The position numbers were made by a program, and so were the translations under genes. Shown in pieces: positions 24,734 through 31,931 of a stretch of 31,931 nucleotides of DNA. Location of the stretch: the NCBI GenBank assembly GCA_023415595.1, contig JAEZJW010000045.1:1-31931 (forward strand), given 5' to 3'. Under the pieces are notes generated by a model that had not been told where the DNA came from, ran no database searches, and saw nothing but the letters and a program-made list of their open reading frames with translations. This stretch comes from Bacillota bacterium (lineage in GTDB: Bacteria; Bacillota; Clostridia; Lachnospirales; Lachnospiraceae). Positions within the stretch are counted from its first letter, which is position 1; the number at the start of each line of letters is the position of its first letter.

Positions 24734-25264
24734 TTAATAAAGATTGATCCTTCTCGGTGACTTAGGTGTGTCACTGAGCTTCATTGTAAAAGTTCCTGTG
24801 GAATCTGACGCAGTAAATTCAAACTCCGTCGTAAGAACGGCTAAAAAATTCTGTATCATATTTGCCTGAACCTCAATTGAATGCCCGGGTGCCAGAGTTG
24901 CGGAAAACCGCCTTGCTGCCGAGTTCCCGTAGCGGAAATCGTATGAGGACGAGCCGATTCTGATTCCGAGTCTGGTAAAAAGATGATAGATATTAAAGTC
25001 CGGTCTTACAGTCACTGCCAAAGATAACGTCTGATTTGAATTATTTGTGATGGTTCCGACGCTTTGATAGGCACCTACCATATTATAGGAATTGTTTGAG
25101 AAACCTTTTATTTTTAGTATACCGTTCTCATCTCCCGAAACCCTGGCCGACGCTGACCTCTCCAGTCTGCTCTGGCTTAAAGCAGCACTGTAGGGCAAGG
25201 AAATCAGGGCAGTCAGAAGACTCAGGATAAAGAATAATTTAGCTGACCTATATTTCTTTCTCAT
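24734..25264 (-). CDS. Secreted beta-rich protein, likely substrate of the adjacent SipW-like peptidase
   Basis: A 176-residue exported protein. A basic start and hydrophobic segment (AKLFFILSLLTALISLPYSA) are followed by SRLERSASARVSGDENGILKIKG. This 'xxRxaxxxVxxDxNaxlxl' pattern is shared with the protein at 26414 and with DUF1102/SipW-dependent secreted proteins. The rest alternates short strands (QTLSLAVTVRPDFN, TEFEFTASDSTGTFTMKL), fitting a beta-sandwich. No other membrane helix is present. Its ATG overlaps the peptidase stop by four bases, so the two are co-translated. Its role (structural subunit, adaptor or anchor) is unknown. Confidence 0.7.
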   Translation of the reverse strand: MRKKYRSAKLFFILSLLTALISLPYSAALSQSRLERSASARVSGDENGILKIKGFSNNSYNMVGAYQSVGTITNNSNQTLSLAVTVRPDFNIYHLFTRLGIRIGSSSYDFRYGNSAARRFSATLAPGHSIEVQANMIQNFLAVLTTEFEFTASDSTGTFTMKLSDTPKSPRRINLY

Positions 25265-26361
25265 CGTATTTTCCTCCTCCCCAGGATTTTTGCTTTAGCC
25301 CTGCGCATTCTGCGTTCAAAAATTTTGTCCTTAATTGCCCGTAAGGGAATAAATCCTTCGAAGCCATGAATATGCCCCAGTATTCTGAATAGGACTGTCA
25401 TGTAACAGCCAAAGGCCAGACCAACCATTAGGATTGCCAAAGAAGGACTCAGTCGGTGCAGAAACATTGTAAATGATCTTGGTAACAGAACAGGATAGTT
25501 GAATACCTGGACATAGCCCTGATACATTCCTGTTTTGCGGTGGGGTTCCGCCTCCAGTGTAACGATTCCTGTCCTTCGGGCCCAGATAATCTTAGGTACC
25601 TCCTTCACCTGAAGGGGTGCTATTGCGGAACAAACGGTCCACACAGGAATCCATCCGTTGTTCTTAATTGACATAACTAAATTATCCGGTTGGTTAACTG
25701 CAATCTGGTCCCCCCTGTCTCCGGGATATTCACTGACCAGATATCTGATCTGTGAAACCCGGGATCCGAAATAAATACTGAGTATGACTAAAATGACAGC
25801 TCCAATGGTAATTCCCTTGTATAGATGGCGCAGCCTCAGTCTATGCCGGGGTTTTGGCTTGCGGGAATAGGTCTTGTTTCCGACAATAACGGACAATATC
25901 CCAATTGCAAAGAATAGCCCCGATAAGTATCCGGTATATCTTCCTGAACCGCTTCGAAACAGAGCCGAGAGCTTGCCGATTCCTGGAATAATCACCGGCC
26001 TGCCGGAAACCGTGACCACTCTGCCGGTGATCCTATCTTTTGTTACCTCCGGTTCTCCGCTCTCCTGATCCTGATAGGGTGAATTATCTCCTTTGGTAAT
26101 ATACCCATATTCTCCAATGGCTATAATTCTGTGAGTGATAAATGGTGCTTCTAGTATCTTAGGACGGTACATGATAATGTCACCCACCTTAAAATCCGTC
26201 GCAGGCCAGACCAGAAACGCATCATTTACCTTAATCAGAGGCTCCATGCTATTTGAATATACATAGGTTAAAAGAGGAGCACCCATGGTATTAGCGCCGT
26301 AAAACAGCATCGCGGCCGCTAATAGAAAACCAAAAAGTGCTCCAAAGACATATTTCTTCAT
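25261..26361 (-). CDS. ER/archaeal-type (SipW-like) signal peptidase I with long C-terminal extension
   Basis: A 366-residue membrane protease of family S26B. The catalytic Ser38 is in YSNSMEPLI, and His77 in FITHRI replaces the Lys of ordinary bacterial signal peptidase I. ITKGDNSPYQD supplies the Asp92 region, giving a Ser-His-Asp set as in SipW and eukaryotic SPC. The catalytic part ends near 125. A SipW protein would end soon after (about 190 residues), but here a helix (~145-162), a basic cytoplasmic segment, a second helix (~182-198), an extracytoplasmic beta domain (~200-295), a third helix (~308-328) and a very basic tail follow. Its neighbours are two exported proteins and the DUF5305-MshEN protein. 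Those exported proteins are the expected substrates. GAGG precedes the ATG. Confidence 0.88.
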   Translation of the reverse strand: MKKYVFGALFGFLLAAAMLFYGANTMGAPLLTYVYSNSMEPLIKVNDAFLVWPATDFKVGDIIMYRPKILEAPFITHRIIAIGEYGYITKGDNSPYQDQESGEPEVTKDRITGRVVTVSGRPVIIPGIGKLSALFRSGSGRYTGYLSGLFFAIGILSVIVGNKTYSRKPKPRHRLRLRHLYKGITIGAVILVILSIYFGSRVSQIRYLVSEYPGDRGDQIAVNQPDNLVMSIKNNGWIPVWTVCSAIAPLQVKEVPKIIWARRTGIVTLEAEPHRKTGMYQGYVQVFNYPVLLPRSFTMFLHRLSPSLAILMVGLAFGCYMTVLFRILGHIHGFEGFIPLRAIKDKIFERRMRRAKAKILGRRKIR

Positions 26362-26413
26362 TTGATGATACCTCAGTTCAGTTCACTTCCTTGAGGGGGT
26401 TGTACCGGCCAGG

Positions 26414-26923
26414 TTATTGTCCCTGTACCTTCAATACAGCATTCAGGGTTTTTAGGGCATCCTGTCCGTTGGTATTGATCGTAAAGTAGAAATCCGCTGC
26501 TGAGCCGATGCCAATCGTTGAACTGGAATTATTCGCAGGGCTCATGGTGATGGCATTGTTATTGCCGACATCGTTTGCCATGGTTACATTCACAGGCATA
26601 TCCGAATTATTCTTAATCTTAATTACGCCATTTGTGGGGGAACCGATGGAAAATACCGCATCAGTATTAAAACCACCGCTTGCGCTGTTGTTAATCGCTT
26701 CGTTTAAGTTTAAGGTTACCTTACCATCCGACTCGGTCTTAACAAGACCTGTGTACTTGGATGTGTTTGATATCTGGATAGCAACATTCTGATCAGTATC
26801 GACCAGAATCTGGCCTGCAGACGCAGTACGGTCTAAGGATACACCGGATAACGCTGCAGAGCCGACAGCAGCAATACCAAAGGCTGCAAATAATAGCAGA
26901 ACCCCTAATCTAAATTTCTTCAT
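26414..26923 (-). CDS. Secreted SipW-type substrate / surface subunit candidate
   Basis: A 169-residue exported protein and first gene of the cluster. The signal sequence MKKFRLGVLLLFAAFGIAAV is followed by GSAALSGVSLDRTASAGQILVDTDQN, the same Arg-(T/S)-A-S…D pattern as the protein at 24734. The mature part is Asn/Ser/Thr-rich with alternating hydrophobic residues (GVIKIKNNSDMPVNVTMAN), suggesting a beta-sandwich like TasA/camelysin or DUF1102 proteins. It has no Cys and no anchor. GGGAGG lies before the ATG. First position, with a 52-base gap to the peptidase gene, would allow higher expression, as expected for a structural subunit (inference). Confidence 0.72.
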   Translation of the reverse strand: MKKFRLGVLLLFAAFGIAAVGSAALSGVSLDRTASAGQILVDTDQNVAIQISNTSKYTGLVKTESDGKVTLNLNEAINNSASGGFNTDAVFSIGSPTNGVIKIKNNSDMPVNVTMANDVGNNNAITMSPANNSSSTIGIGSAADFYFTINTNGQDALKTLNAVLKVQGQ

Positions 26924-27276
26924 AAATAATCCTCCCTATATTATTCAATTATTTCAGCAATAAATATCCATCGTTCTTTGGTACAAAATAAGAATAACTA
27001 TCCGAGCATCCTATTCTGGCTTTCTTATGTAAGGATCATCTGATCAATAGCTCTATCATATAGGAGAATCTGCCATGAGAACAATATTAAAATGCTGCCA
27101 TCCAGAGGTTTCCTGGTACCCCTTTGTAAATGCAGCTTTAAAGGTTTTAAGAATCAGAGGCAGGAGGTATATCTGTAATATAATAGCCGGTACAACAGAC
27201 TTCGTTGTGCCGGCCATTTATTCAAAAGGATATGGTTGTTTATCATATTTGTTAAGATCTTCATAGTAAGAACCGA
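26924..27276. other. 353-base intergenic region with a hairpin
   Basis: It should hold the promoter of the minus-strand secretion cluster, but no good -35/-10 pair could be chosen. An 11-bp stem (27186-27196 with 27204-27214, one G-U pair) is a likely terminator for the minus-strand gene ending at 27277. No c-di-GMP riboswitch was recognised. Confidence 0.5.
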
Positions 27277-27738
27277 TTATCGTTTTACCTGCGTGCTGCG
27301 TCTCTCATTTAAAATAATGCGGTCCAGCACCGCTTTATAGACCAGAACAATCTGAGCATCAATATAGCAGAATTTATTCGCTACAAATTCATAGGTTTTA
27401 TATACGAATGTAATACTCATAAGTATCAACGCCAGAATAGTCAATTCCGGCCTGAGGGATCTCGCTATCAGAAATATCATTGCCGCCAGATAGAACATAA
27501 AGGCGAAGAAGAAGTTCCTGCTGATCCGGAATGCCAGCAGCATTGTATCGTTAAGGCGGTTATGCATCTTAGTTATTGATTTCAAATCCCTGTATTTTAA
27601 TTTCTCATACATATCATTATAAATCAGCTGACTGTCAGCCGTTCTGTTCTCAATATTCCTTTTGACAAAGGAAAAGTAACGATGATAGTTAACTTCACCA
27701 AGCTCTTTGCTGATTAACTTTTTAAAAACATTCGCCAT
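27277..27738 (-). CDS. Two-helix membrane protein of unknown function
   Basis: A 153-residue protein I do not recognise. A charged N-terminal ~65 residues (VNYHRYFSFVKRNIENRTAD, then YEKLKYRDLKSITKMHNRL) precede two adjacent membrane helices at about 72-93 and 97-112. A helical C-terminal part with a Cys (FCYIDAQIVLVYKAVLDRII) and a basic tail complete it. The layout predicts both ends in the cytoplasm. It has its own promoter and a hairpin downstream, so it is probably monocistronic. It lies between the secretion cluster and the pseudo-receiver protein, but nothing ties it to either. Confidence 0.72.
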   Translation of the reverse strand: MANVFKKLISKELGEVNYHRYFSFVKRNIENRTADSQLIYNDMYEKLKYRDLKSITKMHNRLNDTMLLAFRISRNFFFAFMFYLAAMIFLIARSLRPELTILALILMSITFVYKTYEFVANKFCYIDAQIVLVYKAVLDRIILNERRSTQVKR

Positions 27739-27786
27739 TCAATCACCCACTCCCTAAAAACTTAATCAGTTTCGTTTCATTAGATT

Positions 27787-27815
27787 TTTATATCATAACA
27801 CGCGTGAAAAGTCCA
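27787..27815 (-). promoter_or_regulatory. Promoter of the two-helix membrane protein gene
   Basis: On the minus strand, TGGACT (27810-27815), 17 bases, and TATAAA (27787-27792) with an extended TG motif lie 50 bp upstream of the start. Confidence 0.6.
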
Positions 27816-28087
27816 GATATTAATGTTTCTTTACTACTATTATTCGCATAGGACACAAAATAAAACTCTGCAATTGCTGTTATAGTTTCCTTATAAATCT
27901 ATTCTTATATCATCGACAAAGAGCATAATTTACTTTAGAGCTTGTTAAGCCGTTTTGAAATTGCAAAAATATTAACAAATTGTTCATAATATATCCACAT
28001 AATACACATATATGTCTTTTATAATAAAGCTAAGTTAAACAGTTAACTTAACCTAATATGCTAATAAGATAATTTTTTTCATAAAAC
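27816..28087. other. Intergenic DNA with one palindrome
   Basis: Very A+T-rich DNA. The only structure noted is TAAGTTAA (28031-28038) with TTAACTTA (28043-28050) and a 4-base loop, a possible operator. No ORF is supported. Confidence 0.4.
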
Positions 28088-28123
28088 AAGCCCGGCAGCT
28101 ACCCTCCCCCCTCTACCGGGCTT
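28088..28123 (-). terminator. Terminator of the pseudo-receiver/HPt gene
   Basis: AAGCCCGG (28088-28095) pairs with CCGGGCTT (28116-28123); on the minus strand GTTTTAT follows. Confidence 0.65.
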
Positions 28124-28165
28124 CTCCTCTGTCTAAAAATAAGTTTTATCTTTCCAGGTAAGATT

Positions 28166-29239
28166 CTATTCATCCTTTCTGCAGTCCACCTGATAAATCC
28201 ATTCCAGTGCTCCCTCATAGTTGAAATTCTTAATCTCTTCAGCTGCTTTCAGGAAAATGTGTTTATGTTCATTATTTCTATAAATCAACTTATTTAATTC
28301 ATGCAGGATCAGATCATATTCAAATCTCTTAATATAATATATGGTCTTTTGTATACATTGCTCATAGCCTTCTCCCAGGTTATATTGCAAAAACATATCG
28401 ATTTCGCCATCCTGTAATTCTGACAGATAATTGTAATCATCCAAAGCCTTCTTTAAATTCCCCATAAATGTTTTCAATTGATCGATATAGGGTCCAAATT
28501 GTTGTTTTACATCATCATACTTTCCTGATTTTACTTTTGTCTCAATCTTTTTTGTTGTTTCAAGAAGCCCGACTACTCCAATGTAGGAGAATACGCTTTT
28601 CAGATTATGCAGTCTTAATTTGAGATCAGAATTATCCTCCAAATCGGTATATCTGTATACCATTGTAATAAAGGAATCTATTTCATCATAGGTAGATTTC
28701 ATTATTTGCAGGAAGAGATTATGATTAGCCAGGGAACTTTTCATTCCCTCATTAATTTTAATTTCATTTACTTCCGAGAATACCAAACGGATTTTACTCC
28801 AGTGATAGGAACTAATGTCCTTTTTAAGATCAGCATCAGTAATATATAAGGACAAATATGGGAAGTATAACCTCAAATCATTCAGAAATTGATCAAGCTT
28901 CAGCGGCCTTTCAAATACCTTATTCACACCGGCCTCATGATATTGTTTCAGTACCTCAGAAGAAACTGTTGGAGCTAACACATAAATAATTGGGTAACCA
29001 TTTTCCTTAAGCTCCCTGATTTCCTTTGCGATTTCATAGCCGCTCTTATCAGGCATCCAATGATTTATAAAGACGATATCATAATCAATTTTCTGCAGTA
29101 TATGAATTACACTTTGTCCGGTGTAGGTCTGATCTGTATAAAAGTGAAGTAAATTTAATGTTCTTGATAATGACATTGCATTTACCTCATTCCAATCGGC
29201 CACTAAGATACTTGGATTCCTTTCCTTCTCTGATTTCAT
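28166..29239 (-). CDS. Pseudo-receiver plus HPt domain protein
   Basis: About 357 residues. The first 125 have the receiver-domain pattern (ILVADWNEVNAMSL, DIVFINHWMPDKSGYEI, IIYVLAPT, VFERPLKL). However, the phospho-acceptor Asp is Asn59, one of the acidic pair is Trp16 and the conserved Lys is Arg111, so it cannot be phosphorylated normally. Residues ~165-280 form an HPt-like helical bundle with LRLHNLKSVFSYIG, His211 being the probable phospho-transfer residue. A further helical tail (~285-357) is unassigned. The frame reaches an ATG at 29284. The ATG at 29239 is chosen because GGAG (29246-29249) sits six bases ahead and earlier ATGs have no site. No partner kinase is adjacent. It probably acts as an orphan phosphotransfer or scaffold protein. 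Confidence 0.75.
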   Translation of the reverse strand: MKSEKERNPSILVADWNEVNAMSLSRTLNLLHFYTDQTYTGQSVIHILQKIDYDIVFINHWMPDKSGYEIAKEIRELKENGYPIIYVLAPTVSSEVLKQYHEAGVNKVFERPLKLDQFLNDLRLYFPYLSLYITDADLKKDISSYHWSKIRLVFSEVNEIKINEGMKSSLANHNLFLQIMKSTYDEIDSFITMVYRYTDLEDNSDLKLRLHNLKSVFSYIGVVGLLETTKKIETKVKSGKYDDVKQQFGPYIDQLKTFMGNLKKALDDYNYLSELQDGEIDMFLQYNLGEGYEQCIQKTIYYIKRFEYDLILHELNKLIYRNNEHKHIFLKAAEEIKNFNYEGALEWIYQVDCRKDE

Positions 29240-29425
29240 ACTGATCTCCATATTGCTGATACCTGTGAGGTTGGTCATCAGCATAAATTTGTAAAAAATT
29301 ATATTTAAGTGTTAAATGTTACCTGATCCCATGTAATATATCACAGGTATCATAGGTATGATTATCTAAACTTCAGTTATTTTGCGAAATTAATAAATTA
29401 AACCTTTTATCCCGACAGTATTTTT

Positions 29426-29433
29426 GTTATAAT
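29426..29433 (+). promoter_or_regulatory. Extended -10 promoter of upp
   Basis: TG-T-TATAAT (TATAAT at 29428-29433) about 40 bp before the upp start; no good -35 box, as expected for an extended -10 promoter. Confidence 0.5.
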
Positions 29434-29475
29434 GAAATTTAGGAATTTACTTATAAATAATCAGGAGGTACAATT

Positions 29476-30105
29476 ATGGCAACCGTAACTATCATGGATC
29501 ACCCGTTAATTCAACATAAGCTGGGAATCATGAGGCGTAAAACAACATCAACCAAGGAGTTCAGAGATTTAGTATCTGAGGTTGCAATGTTGATCTGTTC
29601 CGAGGCAACAAGGAAGCTTCCGCTTACAGAAATCGAAATCGAGACTCCTCTCACAAAAACTATTGCCAAGGAAATTGAAGGTAAGAAGCTCTGTATCGTT
29701 CCAATCCTGAGAGCAGGTCTTCATATGGCAGATGGTATGTTAAATCTGATTCCCAACGCTAAAGTGGGACATGTTGGATTATACAGGAACGAGAAGACTC
29801 TCGAACCGGTTGAATACTTCTGTAAGCTACCATCCGATGCAGCTGAGCGTGAAATCTTTATCGTCGATCCGATGCTGGCAACAGGCGGATCAGCAGTCGC
29901 AGCGATAACTCTTCTTAAGAAGCGTGGAATAACTAAAATTCACTTCTTATGTTTAATTGCTGCTCCGGAAGGTGTCGAGAGACTTACAAAGGCACATCCT
30001 GATGTTGATATTTATATCGGCAATCTTGACGAAAGACTAAACGAGAATGGATATATTTTACCTGGTTTAGGAGATGCCGGTGACAGAATCTACGGAACTA
30101 AGTAA
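29476..30105 (+). CDS. upp: Uracil phosphoribosyltransferase
   Basis: A 209-residue pyrimidine-salvage enzyme making UMP from uracil and PRPP. The start motif VTIMDHPLIQHKLGIMRRK is typical. CIVPILRAGLHMADGML, the PRPP loop FIVDPMLATGGSAVAAI and the uracil-binding ending GYILPGLGDAGDRIYGTK are intact. Length is exactly that of the family. AGGAGGTACAATT gives a strong ribosome site. The gene is monocistronic, with an extended -10 promoter and a 20-bp hairpin terminator. Confidence 0.97.
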   Translation: MATVTIMDHPLIQHKLGIMRRKTTSTKEFRDLVSEVAMLICSEATRKLPLTEIEIETPLTKTIAKEIEGKKLCIVPILRAGLHMADGMLNLIPNAKVGHVGLYRNEKTLEPVEYFCKLPSDAAEREIFIVDPMLATGGSAVAAITLLKKRGITKIHFLCLIAAPEGVERLTKAHPDVDIYIGNLDERLNENGYILPGLGDAGDRIYGTK

Positions 30106-30138
30106 TCATTCAGATTAATATCAATAAGCGTTAAGCAA

Positions 30139-30183
30139 AAAGGGGTTCCTCGTGTGGTTTACTACCACACGAGGAACCCCTTT
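30139..30183. terminator. Very strong bidirectional terminator
   Basis: A perfect 20-bp stem (30139-30158 with 30164-30183), 5-base loop and flanking A/T runs lie between the convergent upp and aldose 1-epimerase genes. Confidence 0.92.
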
Positions 30184-30198
30184 CTAATACATATAATA

Positions 30199-31254
30199 CT
30201 ATCGTGAGAACTTATATATAGTAACAGAGTCGTACTCTTTGCCGGCCTTCAGCACGCAGGGCGTAAAGTTCTTGATATTACAGGAGTTGGGGAAGTATTG
30301 GGTCTCGAAGCAGACGCCGGTTCTCTTATCATAAGTTGCTCCGCCCTTCCCGTTCTTGACCGGACTCAGCATATTAGCTGTATATAACTGAATCCCCGGC
30401 ATATCTGTGAAGATTTCCATTCTTCTGCCACTTTTCTCCTCATACAGCTCTGCAACCTTCTCAACCTCAGTTCCGCTGATATCCAGAGCGAAGTTATGGT
30501 CATATCCTCCTGCCATCTTGAGAGGTTCGTAATCCGCATCGATATCCTGTCCGATTTTCTTCATTGTACGGAAATCCATTGGCGTTCCTGCAACATCACT
30601 AAGCTCTCCCGTCGGAATCAAATCCTTAGTCGTTGGAGTGAACTGGTTTGCCTTGATCCATACCTGATGATCATGTATGGAACCTGAATTATGGCCTGCC
30701 AGGTTGAAGTAGGAATGGTTGGTCAGGTTCACAATGGTATCTTTATCTGAATTTGCATAGTATTCGATTACCAGCTCATTTGTCTCTGTAAGGCTATAGG
30801 TTACACTGATATCCAGATTCCCGGGGAACCCCTGCTCCATATTAGGGCTTAATCTGGAGAATTCGATACTGGCAATATCATCTTCCTCATAAATTTCAGT
30901 TTCATACATGAATTTATTGTAACCGACTGAACCTCCGTGAAGATTATTCGCTCCGTCATTCTTCTCAAGCTCATATACTTTCCCGTTCAGCTCAAATCTT
31001 GCTCCTCCAATCCGGTTGGCATGTCTGCCGATAAACGAACCGAAGCCCGGACCATTCTCCTCATAACCAGCGATATTTTCAAAGCCCAGCGCAATATCAT
31101 CAACATTGCCTTTGGAATCCGGAACAAAGATACTTACGATGTTTGCTCCATAGTTAGTAAAGGTTACCTTCATGCCATTGCTGTTAGCAATGGTATATAA
31201 GGTTGCCTCCTCCCCCTTGCTGGTTTTGCCAAATGATTTCTGTGTAATTTTCAT
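30199..31254 (-). CDS. galM: Aldose 1-epimerase (mutarotase)
   Basis: A 351-residue enzyme interconverting alpha and beta anomers of hexoses, feeding galactose/glucose use. The beta-sandwich family landmarks are FIGRHANRIGGARF, NLHGG, the catalytic His in VNLTNHSYFNLAG, and the catalytic Glu in GVCFETQYFPNS. Length is typical. GGGAGTAAGAAG precedes the ATG. The gene is monocistronic, with a near-consensus promoter at 31312-31340 and a shared terminator downstream. In this setting it would support sugar release by the glycoside hydrolase, though the two genes are not linked. Confidence 0.95.
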   Translation of the reverse strand: MKITQKSFGKTSKGEEATLYTIANSNGMKVTFTNYGANIVSIFVPDSKGNVDDIALGFENIAGYEENGPGFGSFIGRHANRIGGARFELNGKVYELEKNDGANNLHGGSVGYNKFMYETEIYEEDDIASIEFSRLSPNMEQGFPGNLDISVTYSLTETNELVIEYYANSDKDTIVNLTNHSYFNLAGHNSGSIHDHQVWIKANQFTPTTKDLIPTGELSDVAGTPMDFRTMKKIGQDIDADYEPLKMAGGYDHNFALDISGTEVEKVAELYEEKSGRRMEIFTDMPGIQLYTANMLSPVKNGKGGATYDKRTGVCFETQYFPNSCNIKNFTPCVLKAGKEYDSVTIYKFSR

Positions 31255-31311
31255 CTTCTTACTCCCTTATATTAAAATAAAGCGGGCTTAATTACCTGCT
31301 CTGCTTACATG

Positions 31312-31340
31312 ATTATAGCACAACCATATGAAATAGCCAA
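31312..31340 (-). promoter_or_regulatory. Promoter of galM
   Basis: On the minus strand, TTGGCT (31335-31340), 17 bases, and TATAAT (31312-31317) preceded by TGC (extended -10). Confidence 0.7.
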
Positions 31341-31457
31341 TATTTTCTTTCATAGACTGTTGTAACATTCAGCAGTGTTACTATTCAGTTATCTCCTCCC
31401 TGGTCTGGTCAAAAAATTTAGAGTAACATACTTTCCCTTGATTCCCAAATCAGATGA

Positions 31458-31486
31458 TTGACACTTGAATTTCGGAATGATATACT
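31458..31486 (+). promoter_or_regulatory. Strong promoter of the riboswitch transcript
   Basis: TTGACA (31458-31463), a 17-base spacer ending in TGA, and TATACT (31481-31486). Transcription would start near 31493, giving a ~130-base leader before the aptamer core. Confidence 0.8.
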
Positions 31487-31629
31487 AAACTCGTTACAGA
31501 GACGGCGAATAAATGATGATTCGTCGAAAGCAATCGTTTTAAGTGGTTGGATATCCATAGATTATTATTCTTCGGAATAGGAAAGCTATACATACAATCC
31601 GAAGAGCATCCTCAGAATAATAAAGTCTT

Positions 31630-31835
31630 ATTGATATCTGACATAATAGGGAAACAGGTGAAATACCTGTACGGTCTCGCCGCTGTGAATGGGGAGTCCC
31701 TTCCGCAGGAAATATTCCTGCCAAACCACTGGAACAGGCTTCAATCTTTTGCCCCTACAGGGAGAAAGAGATAGTGTCTGTCCGGGAAGGTCCGGAACGG
31801 GATTAAGATCCATGAGTCAGAATACCTGCTTAAAA
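31630..31835 (+). ncRNA. Cobalamin (B12) riboswitch aptamer
   Basis: The conserved elements occur in order: GGGAAACAGGTGAAATACCTG with ACGGTCTCGCCGCTGTGAAT (31649 onward), then GCCAAACCACTGG (31730-31742 region), then GGGAAGGTCCGG, and finally the B12-box-like CATGAGTCAGAATACCTGC (31811-31829). The family binds adenosyl- or methylcobalamin and typically represses B12 synthesis, transport or B12-independent isozyme genes. The controlled gene lies beyond the window. Exact aptamer limits are approximate. Confidence 0.9.
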
Positions 31836-31900
31836 CCGGTACCATAAGTTCCACGAGAGATTGGACAGGGGTACAATAGGGAAGCTGTATTCTTTATTGT

Positions 31901-31931
31901 CCTTTTTCCATTGTGGAAAAAGGCTTTTTTA
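31901..31931 (+). terminator. Riboswitch expression-platform terminator
   Basis: CCTTTTTCCA (31901-31910) pairs with TGGAAAAAGG (31914-31923), followed by CTTTTTTA. It is a classic intrinsic terminator about 70 bases after the aptamer, consistent with B12-induced transcription termination. Confidence 0.85.

Noticed and set aside
27075..27266. 63-codon plus-strand ORF with an AGGAGA before its ATG
   Set aside because: It runs through the 27186-27214 terminator hairpin and looks non-coding (Cys/Trp-rich mix, no pattern); a relic cannot be excluded.
26924..27276. c-di-GMP riboswitch ahead of the secretion cluster
   Set aside because: The conserved GEMM core elements could not be found on the minus strand; regulation, if by c-di-GMP, would act through the MshEN protein.
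31547..31774. ORFs overlapping 31547-31813 on both strands
   Set aside because: They lie inside the cobalamin riboswitch and its leader.

Overview
This window looks like chromosomal DNA of a low-to-moderate GC anaerobic Firmicute, most likely a plant-fibre-degrading member of the Lachnospiraceae (Lachnoclostridium/Anaerocolumna type). That placement is inference. It rests on strong AGGAGG-type ribosome sites, the A+T-rich intergenic DNA, a GH9 cellulase, BspA-like surface repeats, an AgrC/AgrA-type two-component pair and a cobalamin riboswitch. No rRNA, tRNA, CRISPR array, transposase or phage gene was seen.

Layout. 1-2190: end of an AraC-type regulator, a nitroreductase and a Mn-type superoxide dismutase, with a Fur-family-like operator between the last two. 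2198-4951: a membrane 7TM-PAS-PAS-GGDEF-EAL protein that makes and/or breaks c-di-GMP. 5146-8392: a two-gene NHEJ operon, ku-ligD; Ku probably starts at a TTG behind a perfect ribosome site. 8599-10224: a MerR regulator followed by a flavodoxin-fold oxidoreductase and a membrane protein, with a MerR-style 20-bp-spacer promoter before the oxidoreductase. 10342-13286: hypoxanthine phosphoribosyltransferase and a lipoprotein GH9 glucanase. 13533-19457: a large repeat-rich surface protein, a small zinc-ribbon membrane protein and a divergent LytTR two-component system. 19571-22641: a 44-codon remnant of a polysaccharide deacetylase gene, a LURP-one-like protein, a membrane protein, a tiny and possibly frameshifted membrane ORF, and the intact deacetylase gene whose 3' end the remnant copies.

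22739-26923 is the most unusual part. It is a four-gene minus-strand cluster: a secreted beta-rich protein, an ER/archaeal-type (SipW-like) signal peptidase with a long C-terminal extension, a second secreted protein whose start overlaps the peptidase stop, and a DUF5305-like membrane protein. The cytoplasmic half of that last protein carries a two-motif MshEN domain, a fold known to bind c-di-GMP in type II secretion and pilus ATPases, but no ATPase is present. I read this as a candidate c-di-GMP-responsive system for processing or assembling surface proteins.

27277-31931: an unknown two-helix membrane protein, a pseudo-receiver/HPt protein, uracil phosphoribosyltransferase, aldose 1-epimerase, and a cobalamin riboswitch with its own promoter and terminator. 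The gene the riboswitch controls lies beyond the right edge.

Genes are separated by clear bidirectional hairpin terminators at 576-610, 2153-2190, 10235-10278, 19814-19866 and 30139-30183. These help define the transcription units.
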